Shown here in pieces: positions 1-8,182 of a DNA stretch of 19,205 nt; position 1 is the stretch's first letter, and every line of letters starts with the position of its first letter. A program made the position numbers and the translations under genes. Where the stretch lies: assembly GCA_045656005.1 (NCBI GenBank), contig JAZOQG010000033.1, positions 1-19,205 on the forward strand, given 5' to 3'. This stretch comes from JAZNQN01 sp045656005. GTDB taxonomy: Bacteria > Bacillota > Clostridia > UMGS1883 > UMGS1540. Under the pieces are notes generated by a model that saw only the letters and a program-made list of their open reading frames with translations, was not told the origin of the DNA and searched no databases.

Positions 1-186
1 GAAAAAGTTGAGAAAGTTTTGGGCATCAAGGTTGGAGAATGCACACCTGACGGTTTGTTCTCTATTACAGCAACCCGTTGCATAGGTGCATGCGGTCTCG
101 CACCTGTTATGACTGTTGGTGATGATGTTTACGGAAAACTCACACCTGAAGAGGTTGAAGGTATTTTGAAAAAATACATGCAGTAA
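1..186 (+). CDS. hydC: NADH-dependent [FeFe]-hydrogenase subunit C (NuoE-like), 3' end only
   Basis: The frame is open from the window edge and ends at TAA 184-186, giving the last 61 residues. The text has the C-terminal half of a thioredoxin-like [2Fe-2S] protein: a Cys near residue 14, then the RCIGACGLAP motif with two more cluster cysteines, then the acidic helix ending in KKYMQ. NuoE/HydC proteins hold one [2Fe-2S] cluster and join the NuoF-like subunit in the cytoplasmic complex. The hydB gene starts 21 bp downstream and hydA follows, so this is a hydCBA operon whose promoter lies outside the window. The N-terminus, including the first cluster cysteine, is missing because of the window edge and not because of a mutation. 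Confidence 0.93.
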   Translation, partial: EKVEKVLGIKVGECTPDGLFSITATRCIGACGLAPVMTVGDDVYGKLTPEEVEGILKKYMQ

Positions 187-207
187 AAAAGAATTGGAGG
201 AATAGTT

Positions 208-2088
208 ATGAAAGACCTGAATGAAATTAAATCTATACGCGAAGATGGTTTGGCGAAAGTTTCTCTCCGTAAAGATGATCTTGAAAATAAAATTGTTGAC
301 AAGGTACGTGCTCACGTTCTTGTTTGCGGAGGTACAGGCTGTACATCATCGGGTTCGAAAAATATTATAAACGAATTAAATGAGCAGCTTGAAAAAGCAG
401 GTATTGCGGATGAAATCCAGGTTGTGCAGACAGGTTGTTTTGGACTTTGTGCACTTGGACCGATTATGATTGTATATCCTGAAGGTTGTTTTTATAGTTG
501 CGTAAAAGTAGAAGATATTAAAGAAATTGTAGAGGAGCACCTTAAAGGCGGTAATGTTGTTAAAAGACTTCTTTATGATGAAACAGTAGACGGTGACGAA
601 ATTAAAAGTCTTAACGAAGTACAGTTTTACAAAAAACAGATGCGTATTGCGCTTCGCAACTGTGGTGTTATAGACCCTGAAAATATTGATGAATACATAG
701 CACTTGATGGTTACAAAGCACTCGAAAAAGCTTTGAAGGAAATGAAACCTGAGGAAGTTATCGCATGCGTTAAAGATTCCGGTCTTCGCGGAAGAGGCGG
801 TGCAGGCTTCTCAACAGGTATGAAATGGCTCTTTACGGCAAATGCTCCGGGCGAAGAAAAGTATGTTGCATGTAATGCCGATGAGGGTGACCCGGGTGCA
901 TTTATGGACAGAAGCGTACTTGAAGGTGACCCGCACTGCTTAATCGAAGCTATGTCTATTGCGGCTTATGCAGTTGGCGCAAAACAAGGTTTTGTATATA
1001 TCCGTGCGGAATATCCGATTGCGGTTAAACGTTTGCAGAAAGCTATTGACCAGGCTAACGAGTATGGCATTTTGGGCAAAAACATTTTTGGTACAGACTT
1101 CGAGTTTAACCTCGAACTTCGTCTTGGTGCAGGTGCGTTTGTTTGCGGTGAGGAAACAGCGCTTATGACTTCTATAGAAGGTCACCGCGGTGAGCCAAGA
1201 CCACGTCCGCCGTTCCCTGCAATTAAAGGTCTCTGGCAGAAACCTACACTTCTTAATAACGTTGAAACTTATGCTAATATTCCTCACATCATTTTAAAAG
1301 GTGCCGAGTGGTTTAAAGGAATCGGTACTGAAAAGAGTGCGGGAACAAAGGTATTTGCTCTTGGCGGAAAAATTAACAACACAGGTCTTGTTGAAGTTCC
1401 TATGGGAACAACTCTTCGTGAAATTATCGAAGAAATCGGCGGCGGTATTCCAAACGGAAAGAAATTCAAAGCTGCACAGACAGGCGGACCTTCAGGCGGA
1501 TGTATTCCTGCATCTCTTATTGATACTCCAATTGACTACGATTCACTCATGGCTATCGGCTCAATGATGGGTAGCGGTGGTCTTATCGTAATGGACGAAG
1601 ACAACTGTATGGTTGATATTGCGAAATTCTTCCTTGAATTTACAGTTGACGAGAGCTGTGGTAAATGTGCTCCCTGCCGCATAGGTACAAAGAGACTTCT
1701 CGAAATTCTTACAAAAATCACAGAGGGTAAGGGTACAATGGAAGACCTCGACCGTCTCGAAGAACTTTGTGAAGCTATTAAAACATCTTCACTTTGCGGT
1801 CTCGGTCAGACGGCTCCAAACCCGGTACTCAGTACTCTCCGTTATTTCAGAGATGAATATATTGCACACGTTCGTGACAAGAAATGTCCTGCAGGCGTAT
1901 GTAAAAAGCTTCTTAAGTTTGAGATTGACCCTGATAAATGTAAGGGCTGCTCACTTTGTGCCCGTAAATGTCCTGTTGGTGCAATCACAGGTGAAATCAA
2001 ATCACCATTCACAATTGATACAAATAAATGTATTAAGTGTGGCGTATGTATTGAAAGCTGTAAATTCGGTGCAATAGAGAAGAAGTAA
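208..2088 (+). CDS. hydB: NADH-dependent [FeFe]-hydrogenase subunit B (NuoF-like)
   Basis: This 626-residue protein has three parts. Residues about 30-115 form an N-terminal thioredoxin-like [2Fe-2S] domain (CGGTGC, then TGCFGLC). Residues about 140-545 form the NuoF core, with the FMN/NADH-binding GRGGAGFSTG motif near 195 and the [4Fe-4S] cysteines ESCGKCAPCR near 484 plus a later SLCGLG. The C-terminus from about 570 is a two-cluster ferredoxin domain (CKGCSLCARKCP and CIKCGVCIESC). By family knowledge this flavoprotein subunit oxidises NADH and splits electrons toward hydrogenase and ferredoxin in HydABC-type complexes. GGAGG lies 8 nt before the ATG. HydA begins 19 bp downstream, consistent with co-translation of a soluble complex. 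The length and domain order match HydB of the bifurcating type and not the shorter NuoF of complex I. Confidence 0.95.
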   Translation: MKDLNEIKSIREDGLAKVSLRKDDLENKIVDKVRAHVLVCGGTGCTSSGSKNIINELNEQLEKAGIADEIQVVQTGCFGLCALGPIMIVYPEGCFYSCVKVEDIKEIVEEHLKGGNVVKRLLYDETVDGDEIKSLNEVQFYKKQMRIALRNCGVIDPENIDEYIALDGYKALEKALKEMKPEEVIACVKDSGLRGRGGAGFSTGMKWLFTANAPGEEKYVACNADEGDPGAFMDRSVLEGDPHCLIEAMSIAAYAVGAKQGFVYIRAEYPIAVKRLQKAIDQANEYGILGKNIFGTDFEFNLELRLGAGAFVCGEETALMTSIEGHRGEPRPRPPFPAIKGLWQKPTLLNNVETYANIPHIILKGAEWFKGIGTEKSAGTKVFALGGKINNTGLVEVPMGTTLREIIEEIGGGIPNGKKFKAAQTGGPSGGCIPASLIDTPIDYDSLMAIGSMMGSGGLIVMDEDNCMVDIAKFFLEFTVDESCGKCAPCRIGTKRLLEILTKITEGKGTMEDLDRLEELCEAIKTSSLCGLGQTAPNPVLSTLRYFRDEYIAHVRDKKCPAGVCKKLLKFEIDPDKCKGCSLCARKCPVGAITGEIKSPFTIDTNKCIKCGVCIESCKFGAIEKK

Positions 2089-2107
2089 GAGAGGGGAGTA
2101 GAATAAA

Positions 2108-3844
2108 ATGGAAAACGTAAATATTAAAATTAATGGAAAAAGCCTCAGCGTTCCTGCAAACTACACAGTTTTGGAAGCAGCTCGCTCGGCAAATATCGAC
2201 ATCCCTACTCTTTGCTATTTGAAGGATGTCAGCAAAACAGGTTCATGCCGTATGTGTGTGGTTGAGGTTTCGACCGCAAGAACTCTGCAGGCGGCTTGTG
2301 TTTACCCTGTGTCCGAAGGACTTGAGGTTGTAACAAACAGTGAAAAAGTAAGAAAAGCAAGAAAAATTACTTTAGAGCTTTTACTTTCTGCGCATGAGAA
2401 AAAATGTCTTACATGTGAAAGAAACAGAAACTGTGAACTCCAGACACTCGCAGAAGAGCTTGGTGTTCGTGACATAGCATTTGAAGGCGAAAGAAAAGAA
2501 AGTGCGATTGACGATTTGTCACCTTCTATCGTTCGTGACAACAACAAATGTATTCTTTGCCGCAGATGTGTAAACGTTTGTAAAAATATTCAGACAGTAT
2601 CTGTTATTGATGCAGTAAACCGTGGCTTTAACACTTCGATTTCCTGTGCGTTTGAGAAATCTCTTGGCGAAGTTGCATGTGTAAACTGCGGTCAGTGTAT
2701 CGCAGCATGTCCTGTTGGTGCTCTTTATGAAAAAGACAGTATCAAAGACGTTTGGGCAGCTTTGGCAGACCCTGATAAATATGTTATCGTTCAGACAGCT
2801 CCTGCTGTAAGAGCGGCACTCGGCGAAGAATTCGGAATGCCTATCGGCACACCCGTAACAGGCAAAATGGCAGCAGCCTTAAAAATGCTTGGATTTAACA
2901 AAGTGTTTGATACAAATACTGCCGCTGACCTTACAATTATGGAAGAGGGAACAGAGCTTCTTCACAGAATTAAAGAAGGTGGAGCACTTCCGCTTATCAC
3001 ATCATGCTCACCCGGTTGGGTAAAATTCTGTGAACACAACTTCCCTGAATTTATTCCAAATCTTTCAAGCTGTAAATCACCTCACGAAATGTTTGGTGCA
3101 GTTTTAAAATCATACTACGCAGAAAAAAATGGCATTGACCCTGAAAGCATCGTAGTAGTTTCCGTAATGCCATGTACTGCTAAAAAGTTTGAGGCAGGAA
3201 GAGAAGAACTTGCAGACAAATATCAGGATGTTGATTTTGTTTTGACAACACGCGAACTTGCAAGAATGATTAAAGAGCAGGGTATAAACTTTGCAGGTCT
3301 TAATGACGAGAAGTTTGACGACCCATTCGGTATGGATACAGGTGCAGGTGTTATCTTCGGTGCTACCGGCGGTGTTATGGAAGCGGCTCTTCGTACAGTT
3401 GCTGAAATTCTTGACGGAAAAGAACCTGCAAGCCTTGACTTTGAGGCTGTAAGAGGAACAGAAGGAATTAAAGAAGCTGCACTTACACTCGGCGGTCAGG
3501 AAGTAAAGGTTGCGATTGCACATGGTCTTGGCAATGCAAGAAAATTACTTGATGATATTAAAGCAGGAAAAGCTTCCTACCACTTCATTGAGATTATGGC
3601 ATGTCCGGGCGGTTGCGTAACAGGTGGCGGTCAGCCGATTGTTCCTGCTAAGGTAAGAATGGGCATTGACCTTAAGGCTGAAAGAGCAAAAGCACTTTAT
3701 CAGGAAGATAAAGCGGCAACAGTTCGCCAGAGTCATAAAAACCCTGATGTTGATATGCTTTATAAAGAGTTCTTTGGTGAGCCTGGTTCACATAAAGCAC
3801 ATGAACTTCTGCACACGCATTATGTAGAAAGACCTAAATATTAA
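2108..3844 (+). CDS. hydA: [FeFe]-hydrogenase catalytic subunit A
   Basis: This 578-residue catalytic subunit makes or consumes H2 at the H-cluster. Residues 1-75 are a plant-type [2Fe-2S] ferredoxin domain (CYLKD, then CRMC, then a later Cys). Next come a His-Cys3 [4Fe-4S] region (HEKKCLTC) and a two-cluster ferredoxin domain (CILCRRCVNVC and CVNCGQCIAACP). The H-cluster motifs are all intact: L1 TSCSPGW with Cys300, L2 MPCTAKKFE with Cys356, and L3 MACPGGCVTGGGQP with Cys499 and Cys503. A small C-terminal domain follows. GGGGAG precedes the ATG. With HydB and HydC it should form the trimeric enzyme that couples NADH and reduced ferredoxin to H2 (M3-type by family knowledge). Bifurcation is inferred from gene content; NADH-only variants have a similar make-up. 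Confidence 0.95.
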   Translation: MENVNIKINGKSLSVPANYTVLEAARSANIDIPTLCYLKDVSKTGSCRMCVVEVSTARTLQAACVYPVSEGLEVVTNSEKVRKARKITLELLLSAHEKKCLTCERNRNCELQTLAEELGVRDIAFEGERKESAIDDLSPSIVRDNNKCILCRRCVNVCKNIQTVSVIDAVNRGFNTSISCAFEKSLGEVACVNCGQCIAACPVGALYEKDSIKDVWAALADPDKYVIVQTAPAVRAALGEEFGMPIGTPVTGKMAAALKMLGFNKVFDTNTAADLTIMEEGTELLHRIKEGGALPLITSCSPGWVKFCEHNFPEFIPNLSSCKSPHEMFGAVLKSYYAEKNGIDPESIVVVSVMPCTAKKFEAGREELADKYQDVDFVLTTRELARMIKEQGINFAGLNDEKFDDPFGMDTGAGVIFGATGGVMEAALRTVAEILDGKEPASLDFEAVRGTEGIKEAALTLGGQEVKVAIAHGLGNARKLLDDIKAGKASYHFIEIMACPGGCVTGGGQPIVPAKVRMGIDLKAERAKALYQEDKAATVRQSHKNPDVDMLYKEFFGEPGSHKAHELLHTHYVERPKY

Positions 3845-3853
3845 TAGAATTTT

Positions 3854-3893
3854 AAATGGACTGTAAAAACTCGTTTTTTACAGTCCATTTTTT
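3854..3893 (+). terminator. Rho-independent terminator after hydA
   Basis: Arms AAATGGACTGTAAAAA and TTTTTTACAGTCCATTT flank a CTCG loop and are followed by more T residues. The hairpin lies 10 nt after the hydA stop codon. It ends the hydrogenase transcript before the convergent minus-strand cluster. Confidence 0.9.
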
Positions 3894-3921
3894 CGAGGGA
3901 ATTGGAAAAAATGTTTCAGAA

Positions 3922-3999
3922 CGGACAAACTGAACCAAAGCGTAGGCTTTGGGTTACCCGAAGGCGTATATAGATACGCCGAGAGGTGAAGTTTGTTCG
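3922..3999. other. Three-way-junction-like structured domain
   Basis: A 10-bp closing helix (CGGACAAACT at 3922-3931 with AGTTTGTTCG at 3990-3999, one G-T pair) encloses two hairpins with 4-nt loops. The first is CCAAAGC / GCTTTGG around GTAG (3935-3952). The second is GGCGTAT / ATACGCC around ATAG (3963-3980), possibly extended by CC/GG at 3957-3958 and 3985-3986. The junction strands GAA, GTTAC and TGA are unpaired. The layout is compact like an aptamer, but it matches no riboswitch I know. It lies after the hydA terminator and beyond the likely minus-strand terminator, so no transcript obviously contains it. Confidence 0.5.
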
Positions 4000-4012
4000 T
4001 AGCAAAAAGGCA

Positions 4013-4052
4013 TAAAAAATATAGGGAAATCTCACTGCGTGAGATTTCCCTA
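4013..4052 (-). terminator. Probable terminator of the minus-strand pnp/DUF896 genes
   Basis: A 14-bp perfect stem (TAGGGAAATCTCAC at 4022-4035 with its complement at 4039-4052, loop TGC) is followed on the minus strand by ATATTTTTTAT. On the plus strand no T-run follows it. It lies about 77 bp after the stop codon of the DUF896 gene. Confidence 0.65.
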
Positions 4053-4128
4053 CTAAATGTAGTTAATATAAAATTTTTAAAAATACTATATTACTAAATA
4101 TTCTTGCCTTTTTGCAGTCTGGACATTT

Positions 4129-4338
4129 TTAACATTCCCTATTTTTAGATGTTACCTTCGTTTTATTTCCCTCTTCATCAACTATATAAGTATTATCAAG
4201 TGTCTGCCTGAGGCCTGACTTAAATCTTTCGATATATTCTCTTCTCAAAGCGGCTTGTTCCTTTTTTTCTTCTTCCGAAAGCTCGCCGTTTTTTGCCTTA
4301 TTGGCAAGATAGTTTATTTTTTTAACAAGTTCCTGCAT
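4129..4338 (-). CDS. DUF896 / YnzC family small protein
   Basis: This 69-residue cytoplasmic protein is rich in charged residues. It has the family pattern: an N-terminal helix-turn-helix-like hairpin with INYLANKAK and LSEEEKKEQ, then LRREYIERF, then a variable tail. YnzC-type proteins (UPF0291) are usually about 70-80 residues. Their biochemical role is not established; B. subtilis YnzC is linked to SOS-controlled genes. AGGAG is placed well before the ATG. The gene follows the purine nucleoside phosphorylase stop by 10 bp and is the last of the minus-strand cluster. Its stop codon TAA (4129-4131) overlaps the right edge of the fold-back element. Confidence 0.85.
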   Translation of the reverse strand: MQELVKKINYLANKAKNGELSEEEKKEQAALRREYIERFKSGLRQTLDNTYIVDEEGNKTKVTSKNREC

Positions 4339-4348
4339 AGTACTTCTC

Positions 4349-5179
4349 CTAAATTTCAGAAAATTTTATAATTAAATCGGTTATAAGTTTTTCAAAGTCT
4401 GCCCCTGCTTTTTCTGCCGCAACTTTAATTTCGGCATGGGTGAGGGGAGTTTTGCTTATTCCTGCGGCAAGGTTTGAAATGCATGATATGGCACAAATCT
4501 CCATTCCTGCATGATTTGCCGCCATAGCTTCACATGCGGTGCTCATTCCAACTGCGTCTGCACCGAGGGTTTTATACATTTTAATCTCTGCAGGAGTTTC
4601 GTAATTTGGTCCCGATGTCTGAACATATACACCTTCATGTAAAAGAACGCCAAGCTCTTTTGCACTTTCTCTGGCAATTTCCAAAAGGCGTGGACTATAT
4701 ACATGGCTCATATCAGGAAAACGAGTTCCTAATTCTTCTATATTCTCACCGATAAGGGGTGAAGGTACAAATGAAGAAATATGGTCTGATATAAGCATAA
4801 GCTCGCCTGCTGAAAACGAAGGGTTTATGCCGCCTGCCGCATTTGTTAAAATAAGTTTTTTTGCACCGAGCATTTTCATGACTCTTATGGGAAGAACTAC
4901 GTTTCGCATATCATAGCCTTCATAATAGTGCACTCTGCCCTGCATAGCAATTACTTTTACTTTGCCCAGTGTTCCCATTATAAATCTTCCTTCATGCCCC
5001 GGGACTGTTGAAGTGGGAAAAGATGGGATATCTCCATAGTTTATTATTTTTTCTGCATCTATTTTTTCAGCAAAGCCACCTAGACCTGAGCCTAAAATAA
5101 TTGCAATTTCGGGAGTAAAATCAGTAAGTGTTCTGATATGGGAAACCACATTACTTATTTTTTCATAATACTTTGTCAT
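4349..5179 (-). CDS. punA: Purine nucleoside phosphorylase (trimeric, PNP-I family)
   Basis: This 276-residue enzyme cleaves inosine, guanosine and their deoxy forms with phosphate, giving the base plus (deoxy)ribose 1-phosphate for purine salvage. It has all the trimeric-PNP motifs: GSGLGG near residue 31 (phosphate site), the GRVHYYEGY loop, LTNAAGG, SGPNYETPAEI with the base-contacting Glu, VGMSTACEA, and ISNLAAG with the conserved Asn. The length is normal for the family. The RBS is AAAGGAGA before the ATG. It lies 11 bp after the secreted-protein gene and 10 bp before DUF896, so the three are probably co-transcribed. A purine permease lies at the other end of the window. Confidence 0.95.
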   Translation of the reverse strand: MTKYYEKISNVVSHIRTLTDFTPEIAIILGSGLGGFAEKIDAEKIINYGDIPSFPTSTVPGHEGRFIMGTLGKVKVIAMQGRVHYYEGYDMRNVVLPIRVMKMLGAKKLILTNAAGGINPSFSAGELMLISDHISSFVPSPLIGENIEELGTRFPDMSHVYSPRLLEIARESAKELGVLLHEGVYVQTSGPNYETPAEIKMYKTLGADAVGMSTACEAMAANHAGMEICAISCISNLAAGISKTPLTHAEIKVAAEKAGADFEKLITDLIIKFSEI

Positions 5180-5190
5180 GATAATCTCCT

Positions 5191-6048
5191 TTAAAATTCA
5201 CTTGAGAGAAGTGTGAGCGATTTTTGCCTTTGCTCACTAAAATCTGTCATATATCGCCTGAAAACCATCATATCCTCGTCGGTAAAAATGTTCCATGATG
5301 ATTTTATCATATTTGCCGCCATATCGAGGTTTACCATTGCCCACCATATTTCCATTGAACTTTCTCTGAAAGCGGAAGGCTCGGTGTAATCTTTAAATTT
5401 TTCCATTTTCTCGGTGAGAGTGAGATGGGAAAGATTTAGTTTTTCCATTAGTGTTTTATTAAAGCTTTTATTCTTCGCCATTTCGTATCCTGCCTCGATA
5501 TCACGTTCGAGAGTGGAAATTATATCAAGTATATCATAAAAGTAGCTTATATGCTCTTTTTCTTTGTCAGAGAGCTTTATATCTTTTGTAAAGAGCATGG
5601 CAGTTTTCTTCTTGTTGTCAAATTTAATAGTGTTTTTCGCATCTATACTGCGAAATGTTATGGCAGTTTTTCCGCCAATGTTATATGAAGTTACAAGTTT
5701 TCCTTCAAAATATGTTTTGATGTTCGTGTCATAAATATCAAATAAAATTTTACCAATGGGCTCACCATCTTCAGGAAGAGGTGGCATAGGAGTCCATTTT
5801 TTGTCAGGGTTTTTTGTGATGTCAACTCTTTCTTTTTCGGCATTCCACAAAACATCATATCCGTAATTTTCCAAATCCCTTGCAAAGATAACGGTTGTTC
5901 CTCCACAGTTATACGAGGGAATCTGAATATAGTTTTCATATGCCTTAATATCGGTTTTATAAATGTGTCCCACTTTGTCCGCAAAGGATAGGGTGTTTAA
6001 AAATAAAAGTGAGGCACAAAGGGTGGAGCATATTAATTTTAAAGTCAA
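5191..6048 (-). CDS. Secreted protein with two copper-amine-oxidase-N-like motifs
   Basis: The protein has 285 residues. Residues 1 to about 23 are a signal peptide ending NTLSFA-DK. Two related segments follow, with IQIPSYNCGGTTVIFARDL...YGYDVLWNAEKERVDI near 40-75 and VTSYNIGGKTAITFRSI near 120-135. They resemble the YNIGGYTVI-type copper-amine-oxidase N-terminal motifs of Firmicute surface proteins. From about residue 160 the protein is helical and charged, with no recognised domain. The start codon is TTG (6048): GGAGG sits 7 nt upstream, and the first in-frame ATG would remove the signal peptide. The gene lies just after the terminator of the IspH-S1 gene, so it needs read-through or its own promoter, and I see no convincing promoter. 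Substrate and function are unknown. Confidence 0.75.
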   Translation of the reverse strand: MTLKLICSTLCASLLFLNTLSFADKVGHIYKTDIKAYENYIQIPSYNCGGTTVIFARDLENYGYDVLWNAEKERVDITKNPDKKWTPMPPLPEDGEPIGKILFDIYDTNIKTYFEGKLVTSYNIGGKTAITFRSIDAKNTIKFDNKKKTAMLFTKDIKLSDKEKEHISYFYDILDIISTLERDIEAGYEMAKNKSFNKTLMEKLNLSHLTLTEKMEKFKDYTEPSAFRESSMEIWWAMVNLDMAANMIKSSWNIFTDEDMMVFRRYMTDFSEQRQKSLTLLSSEF

Positions 6049-6104
6049 GAAAACACCTCCTTAATATCCGAACCCGTTTTTTGGCGGATTTTTTCGTCAC
6101 TGCT

Positions 6105-6145
6105 TAAAAAATAGGGGACAGAGGCAAAACGATGCCGCTGTCCCT
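6105..6145 (-). terminator. Rho-independent terminator after ispH-rpsA
   Basis: On the minus strand AGGGACAG and CTGTCCCCT form a stem, extended by GGCA/TGCC across one-base bulges, followed by TATTTTTTAA. It lies 21 bp past the fusion stop codon and should end the main housekeeping transcript before the secreted-protein gene. Confidence 0.85.
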
Positions 6146-6166
6146 CAAAGTTTAACTTTTAAAAAA

Positions 6167-8167
6167 TTATTCTTCCTCTGCTGCGGGAACTTCTGCCTCT
6201 TCTGTTGAGTATGCAGGAGTACCTTCAGGAATTTCTTCTTCCTTTGCTTCTTCTACTGCAGGAGCAGGTGCTTCTTCTGGAAGAAGTGCTCTGATGCTGA
6301 GAGCTACTTTCTTAGCTTCCCAGTCAATATCTGTGATGAGAGCTTCAACCTCTTGTCCTACTGAAAGCTCAGAGGAAGGATGTTCGATTCTCTTGTTTGC
6401 AATCTGTGAAATGTGAACAAGTCCATCAATACCGGGGATAAGTTCAACAAATGCACCAAAGTTTGTAAGTCTTACAACTTTAACGGAAACAACATCATTT
6501 ACACCAAATTTGCTCTTTGCAATTGTCCATGGGTTGTCTTCGTCACGTCTGTAGCCGAGTGAAATTTTGCCTGTTTCGCGGTTTGCGTCAAGGATTGTAA
6601 CCTTTACTTTGTCACCTACTGACAAAACTTCAGATGGGTGCTTAATGTGATTCCATGAAAGCTGTGAAATATGGATAAGACCGTCTACTCCATCAAGGTC
6701 AACGAAAGCACCAAAGTTTGTAATAGTTTTAACTGTGCCGTCAAATTCCACTTGACCTGCATCAATTTTTTCCCAAAAAGCCTTTGTAAGTTTTTCTTTT
6801 TCTTCGAGCAATATATCTTTAATTGAACCTACAATTTTTCTTCTTGCACGGTTAATGTCACGAAGTCTTATTTTATATTCCTTACCTACGAGAGTGCTTA
6901 AATCAGATACATATCTGTCACTTGCAAGTGTTGCAGGAATAAAAATTCTGCTGCCGAGTGCTGTTGCGATAACACCGCCTGAAACAGCTTCAATAACTTT
7001 ACCTACTAAATCCTGCTTTTCATCAAAAGCCTTCTGAATTTCTTCCCAGCCTTTTATTGATTTAAGTTTTTTCATTGAAAGGCCAACTGTACCTTCAACA
7101 TCGCTTACACGATAAACAAAAGCTTCAATTGTGTCGCCGATTTTCACAATATCTTCCGGTTTAAGCGCGGGGTCTTCTGAAAGCTCGGACGCACTTATAA
7201 CGCCGTCTGCTTTGTAACCAAGGTCAACATACACTTCTGTAGGTGTAATACCGATTACTGTGCCCGTAACCACATCTCCTGTATTTAAAGTAAGTAGCGA
7301 TTTCTCTAATTCCTCAGCGAAGCTGAGCTCTGTTTTTGCCATGTTCTCTTCCATTGTTTTTAAAACCTCCTTAATTATCCAGTCCGGTGCGCTGGCGCCG
7401 GCTGTAATCCCAATACGGCCGGAAAAATCAAGTCCCGTAAGCGAGGCAGAATTTTCAATATGGTAAACATTTTTACAATGCTTCTCCGATACCTCTGCAA
7501 GCTTTAATGTATTGCGACTTTGCTTATCGCCGATGACAATCATTATATCACTTTCCTTTGAAAGAGATTCGGCTTCAGATTGTCTTCGCCGTGTAGCATT
7601 ACATATTGTATCAAAAAACACCACGTCTTGGCAAGTGTTTTTGATAATTTTTATTAAATTTTTGTAATTTTTTTTATTTGCGGTAGTTTGAGCCACTACA
7701 CAGAGGGGTGATTTGCCGCTTAATTTGGGAATTATTTCCTCTTCGTGGCTTATAACTATTGCCTCCCTCCGGCATCTTCCTGATATTCCACGAACCTCGG
7801 GATGATTTTCGTCACCGATAATTACTATTTCGTAACCCTTTAAACTGTGCTCATGCACAATATCGTGAATTCTTTTAACAAAGGGGCATGTGGCATCAAA
7901 AACCGTGGCACCGCTTTTTATCATTTCTTCTTCTTCGGCAGCCGAAGTGCCGTGGCTTCTTATTATAATTGTGTCATCTTTTGTAAGGAGAGAAAGGTCT
8001 TCGAGTATGGTAGCTCCCATTTTCCGAAGTCTTTCTGTTTCAAGTGCGTTATGAATTACGGGACCGTATGTATAAACCTTTGACTCGGCACACTTTTCCT
8101 CAACCATTGAAACTGCACGGGAAACGCCAAAGCAAAAGCCTGCACTTTCTGCAACTGTTATTTTCAT
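6167..8167 (-). CDS. ispH-rpsA: IspH (HMBPP reductase) fused to ribosomal protein S1
   Basis: This is a 666-residue bifunctional fusion. Residues 1 to about 270 are 4-hydroxy-3-methylbut-2-enyl diphosphate reductase, the last MEP-pathway enzyme. It has the three [4Fe-4S] cysteines (GFCFGV, DATCPFV, DTICNAT) and the substrate motifs VIHN, HPEVRG, QTT and SRNT. Four S1 RNA-binding domains follow at about 297-366, 385-450, 471-541 and 557-627. The last two keep the NFGAFV and DGLIHIS/DGLVHIS motifs, and a Glu/Ala/Pro-rich tail closes the protein. Such fusions are known from Clostridia. I chose the ATG at 8167 because IspH normally begins MKITVAxSAGFCFGV; an in-frame GTG at 8176 would add three residues, and neither start has a strong RBS. 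PlsC ends 15 bp upstream. Confidence 0.95.
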   Translation of the reverse strand: MKITVAESAGFCFGVSRAVSMVEEKCAESKVYTYGPVIHNALETERLRKMGATILEDLSLLTKDDTIIIRSHGTSAAEEEEMIKSGATVFDATCPFVKRIHDIVHEHSLKGYEIVIIGDENHPEVRGISGRCRREAIVISHEEEIIPKLSGKSPLCVVAQTTANKKNYKNLIKIIKNTCQDVVFFDTICNATRRRQSEAESLSKESDIMIVIGDKQSRNTLKLAEVSEKHCKNVYHIENSASLTGLDFSGRIGITAGASAPDWIIKEVLKTMEENMAKTELSFAEELEKSLLTLNTGDVVTGTVIGITPTEVYVDLGYKADGVISASELSEDPALKPEDIVKIGDTIEAFVYRVSDVEGTVGLSMKKLKSIKGWEEIQKAFDEKQDLVGKVIEAVSGGVIATALGSRIFIPATLASDRYVSDLSTLVGKEYKIRLRDINRARRKIVGSIKDILLEEKEKLTKAFWEKIDAGQVEFDGTVKTITNFGAFVDLDGVDGLIHISQLSWNHIKHPSEVLSVGDKVKVTILDANRETGKISLGYRRDEDNPWTIAKSKFGVNDVVSVKVVRLTNFGAFVELIPGIDGLVHISQIANKRIEHPSSELSVGQEVEALITDIDWEAKKVALSIRALLPEEAPAPAVEEAKEEEIPEGTPAYSTEEAEVPAAEEE
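7354..7372 (-). promoter_or_regulatory. Internal Shine-Dalgarno and ATG at the IspH/S1 junction
   Basis: Within the fusion gene AAGGAGG (7372-7366) precedes an in-frame ATG (7354) by 11 nt, with a second ATG 12 nt later (residues MEENMAK). Starting here would give a 395-residue S1 protein with all four S1 domains, about the usual Firmicute S1 length. The SD also encodes Lys-Glu-Val of the IspH C-terminus, so it could be chance or a relic of once-separate genes. Confidence 0.5.
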
Positions 8168-8182
8168 ACTGTTCACTTCGCT

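Larger units (their letters stand above)
3907..4130. repeat. Imperfect fold-back element (MITE-like or structured RNA)
   Basis: Outer arms AAAAATGT (3907-3914) and ACATTTTT (4123-4130) are complementary. Inside them CAGA pairs with TCTG, then GCAAAAAGGCA (4002-4012) pairs perfectly with TGCCTTTTTGC (4105-4115), then AATATAG (4018-4024) with CTATATT (4086-4092). A separate domain at 3922-3999 is inserted in the left arm and a long hairpin lies at 4022-4052. The right end runs into the stop codon of the DUF896 gene. No transposase or coding frame is present. It could be a non-autonomous mobile element or a structured RNA. I do not recognise the family, and copy number cannot be judged from one window. 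Confidence 0.5.

Noticed and set aside
940..1721. Several antisense and out-of-frame open frames inside hydB and hydA
   Set aside because: They have no RBS or recognisable domains and are explained by the coding bias of the real genes.
3922..3999. Known three-way-junction riboswitch (purine, THF or similar)
   Set aside because: The loop and junction sequences match none of the consensus elements I know, and it is not upstream of any gene in sense orientation.
6067..6098. Second terminator (ATCCG/CGGAT with a T-run on the plus strand) between the secreted-protein gene and ispH-rpsA
   Set aside because: The stem is only 5 bp with a long loop and points away from any gene that would need it.
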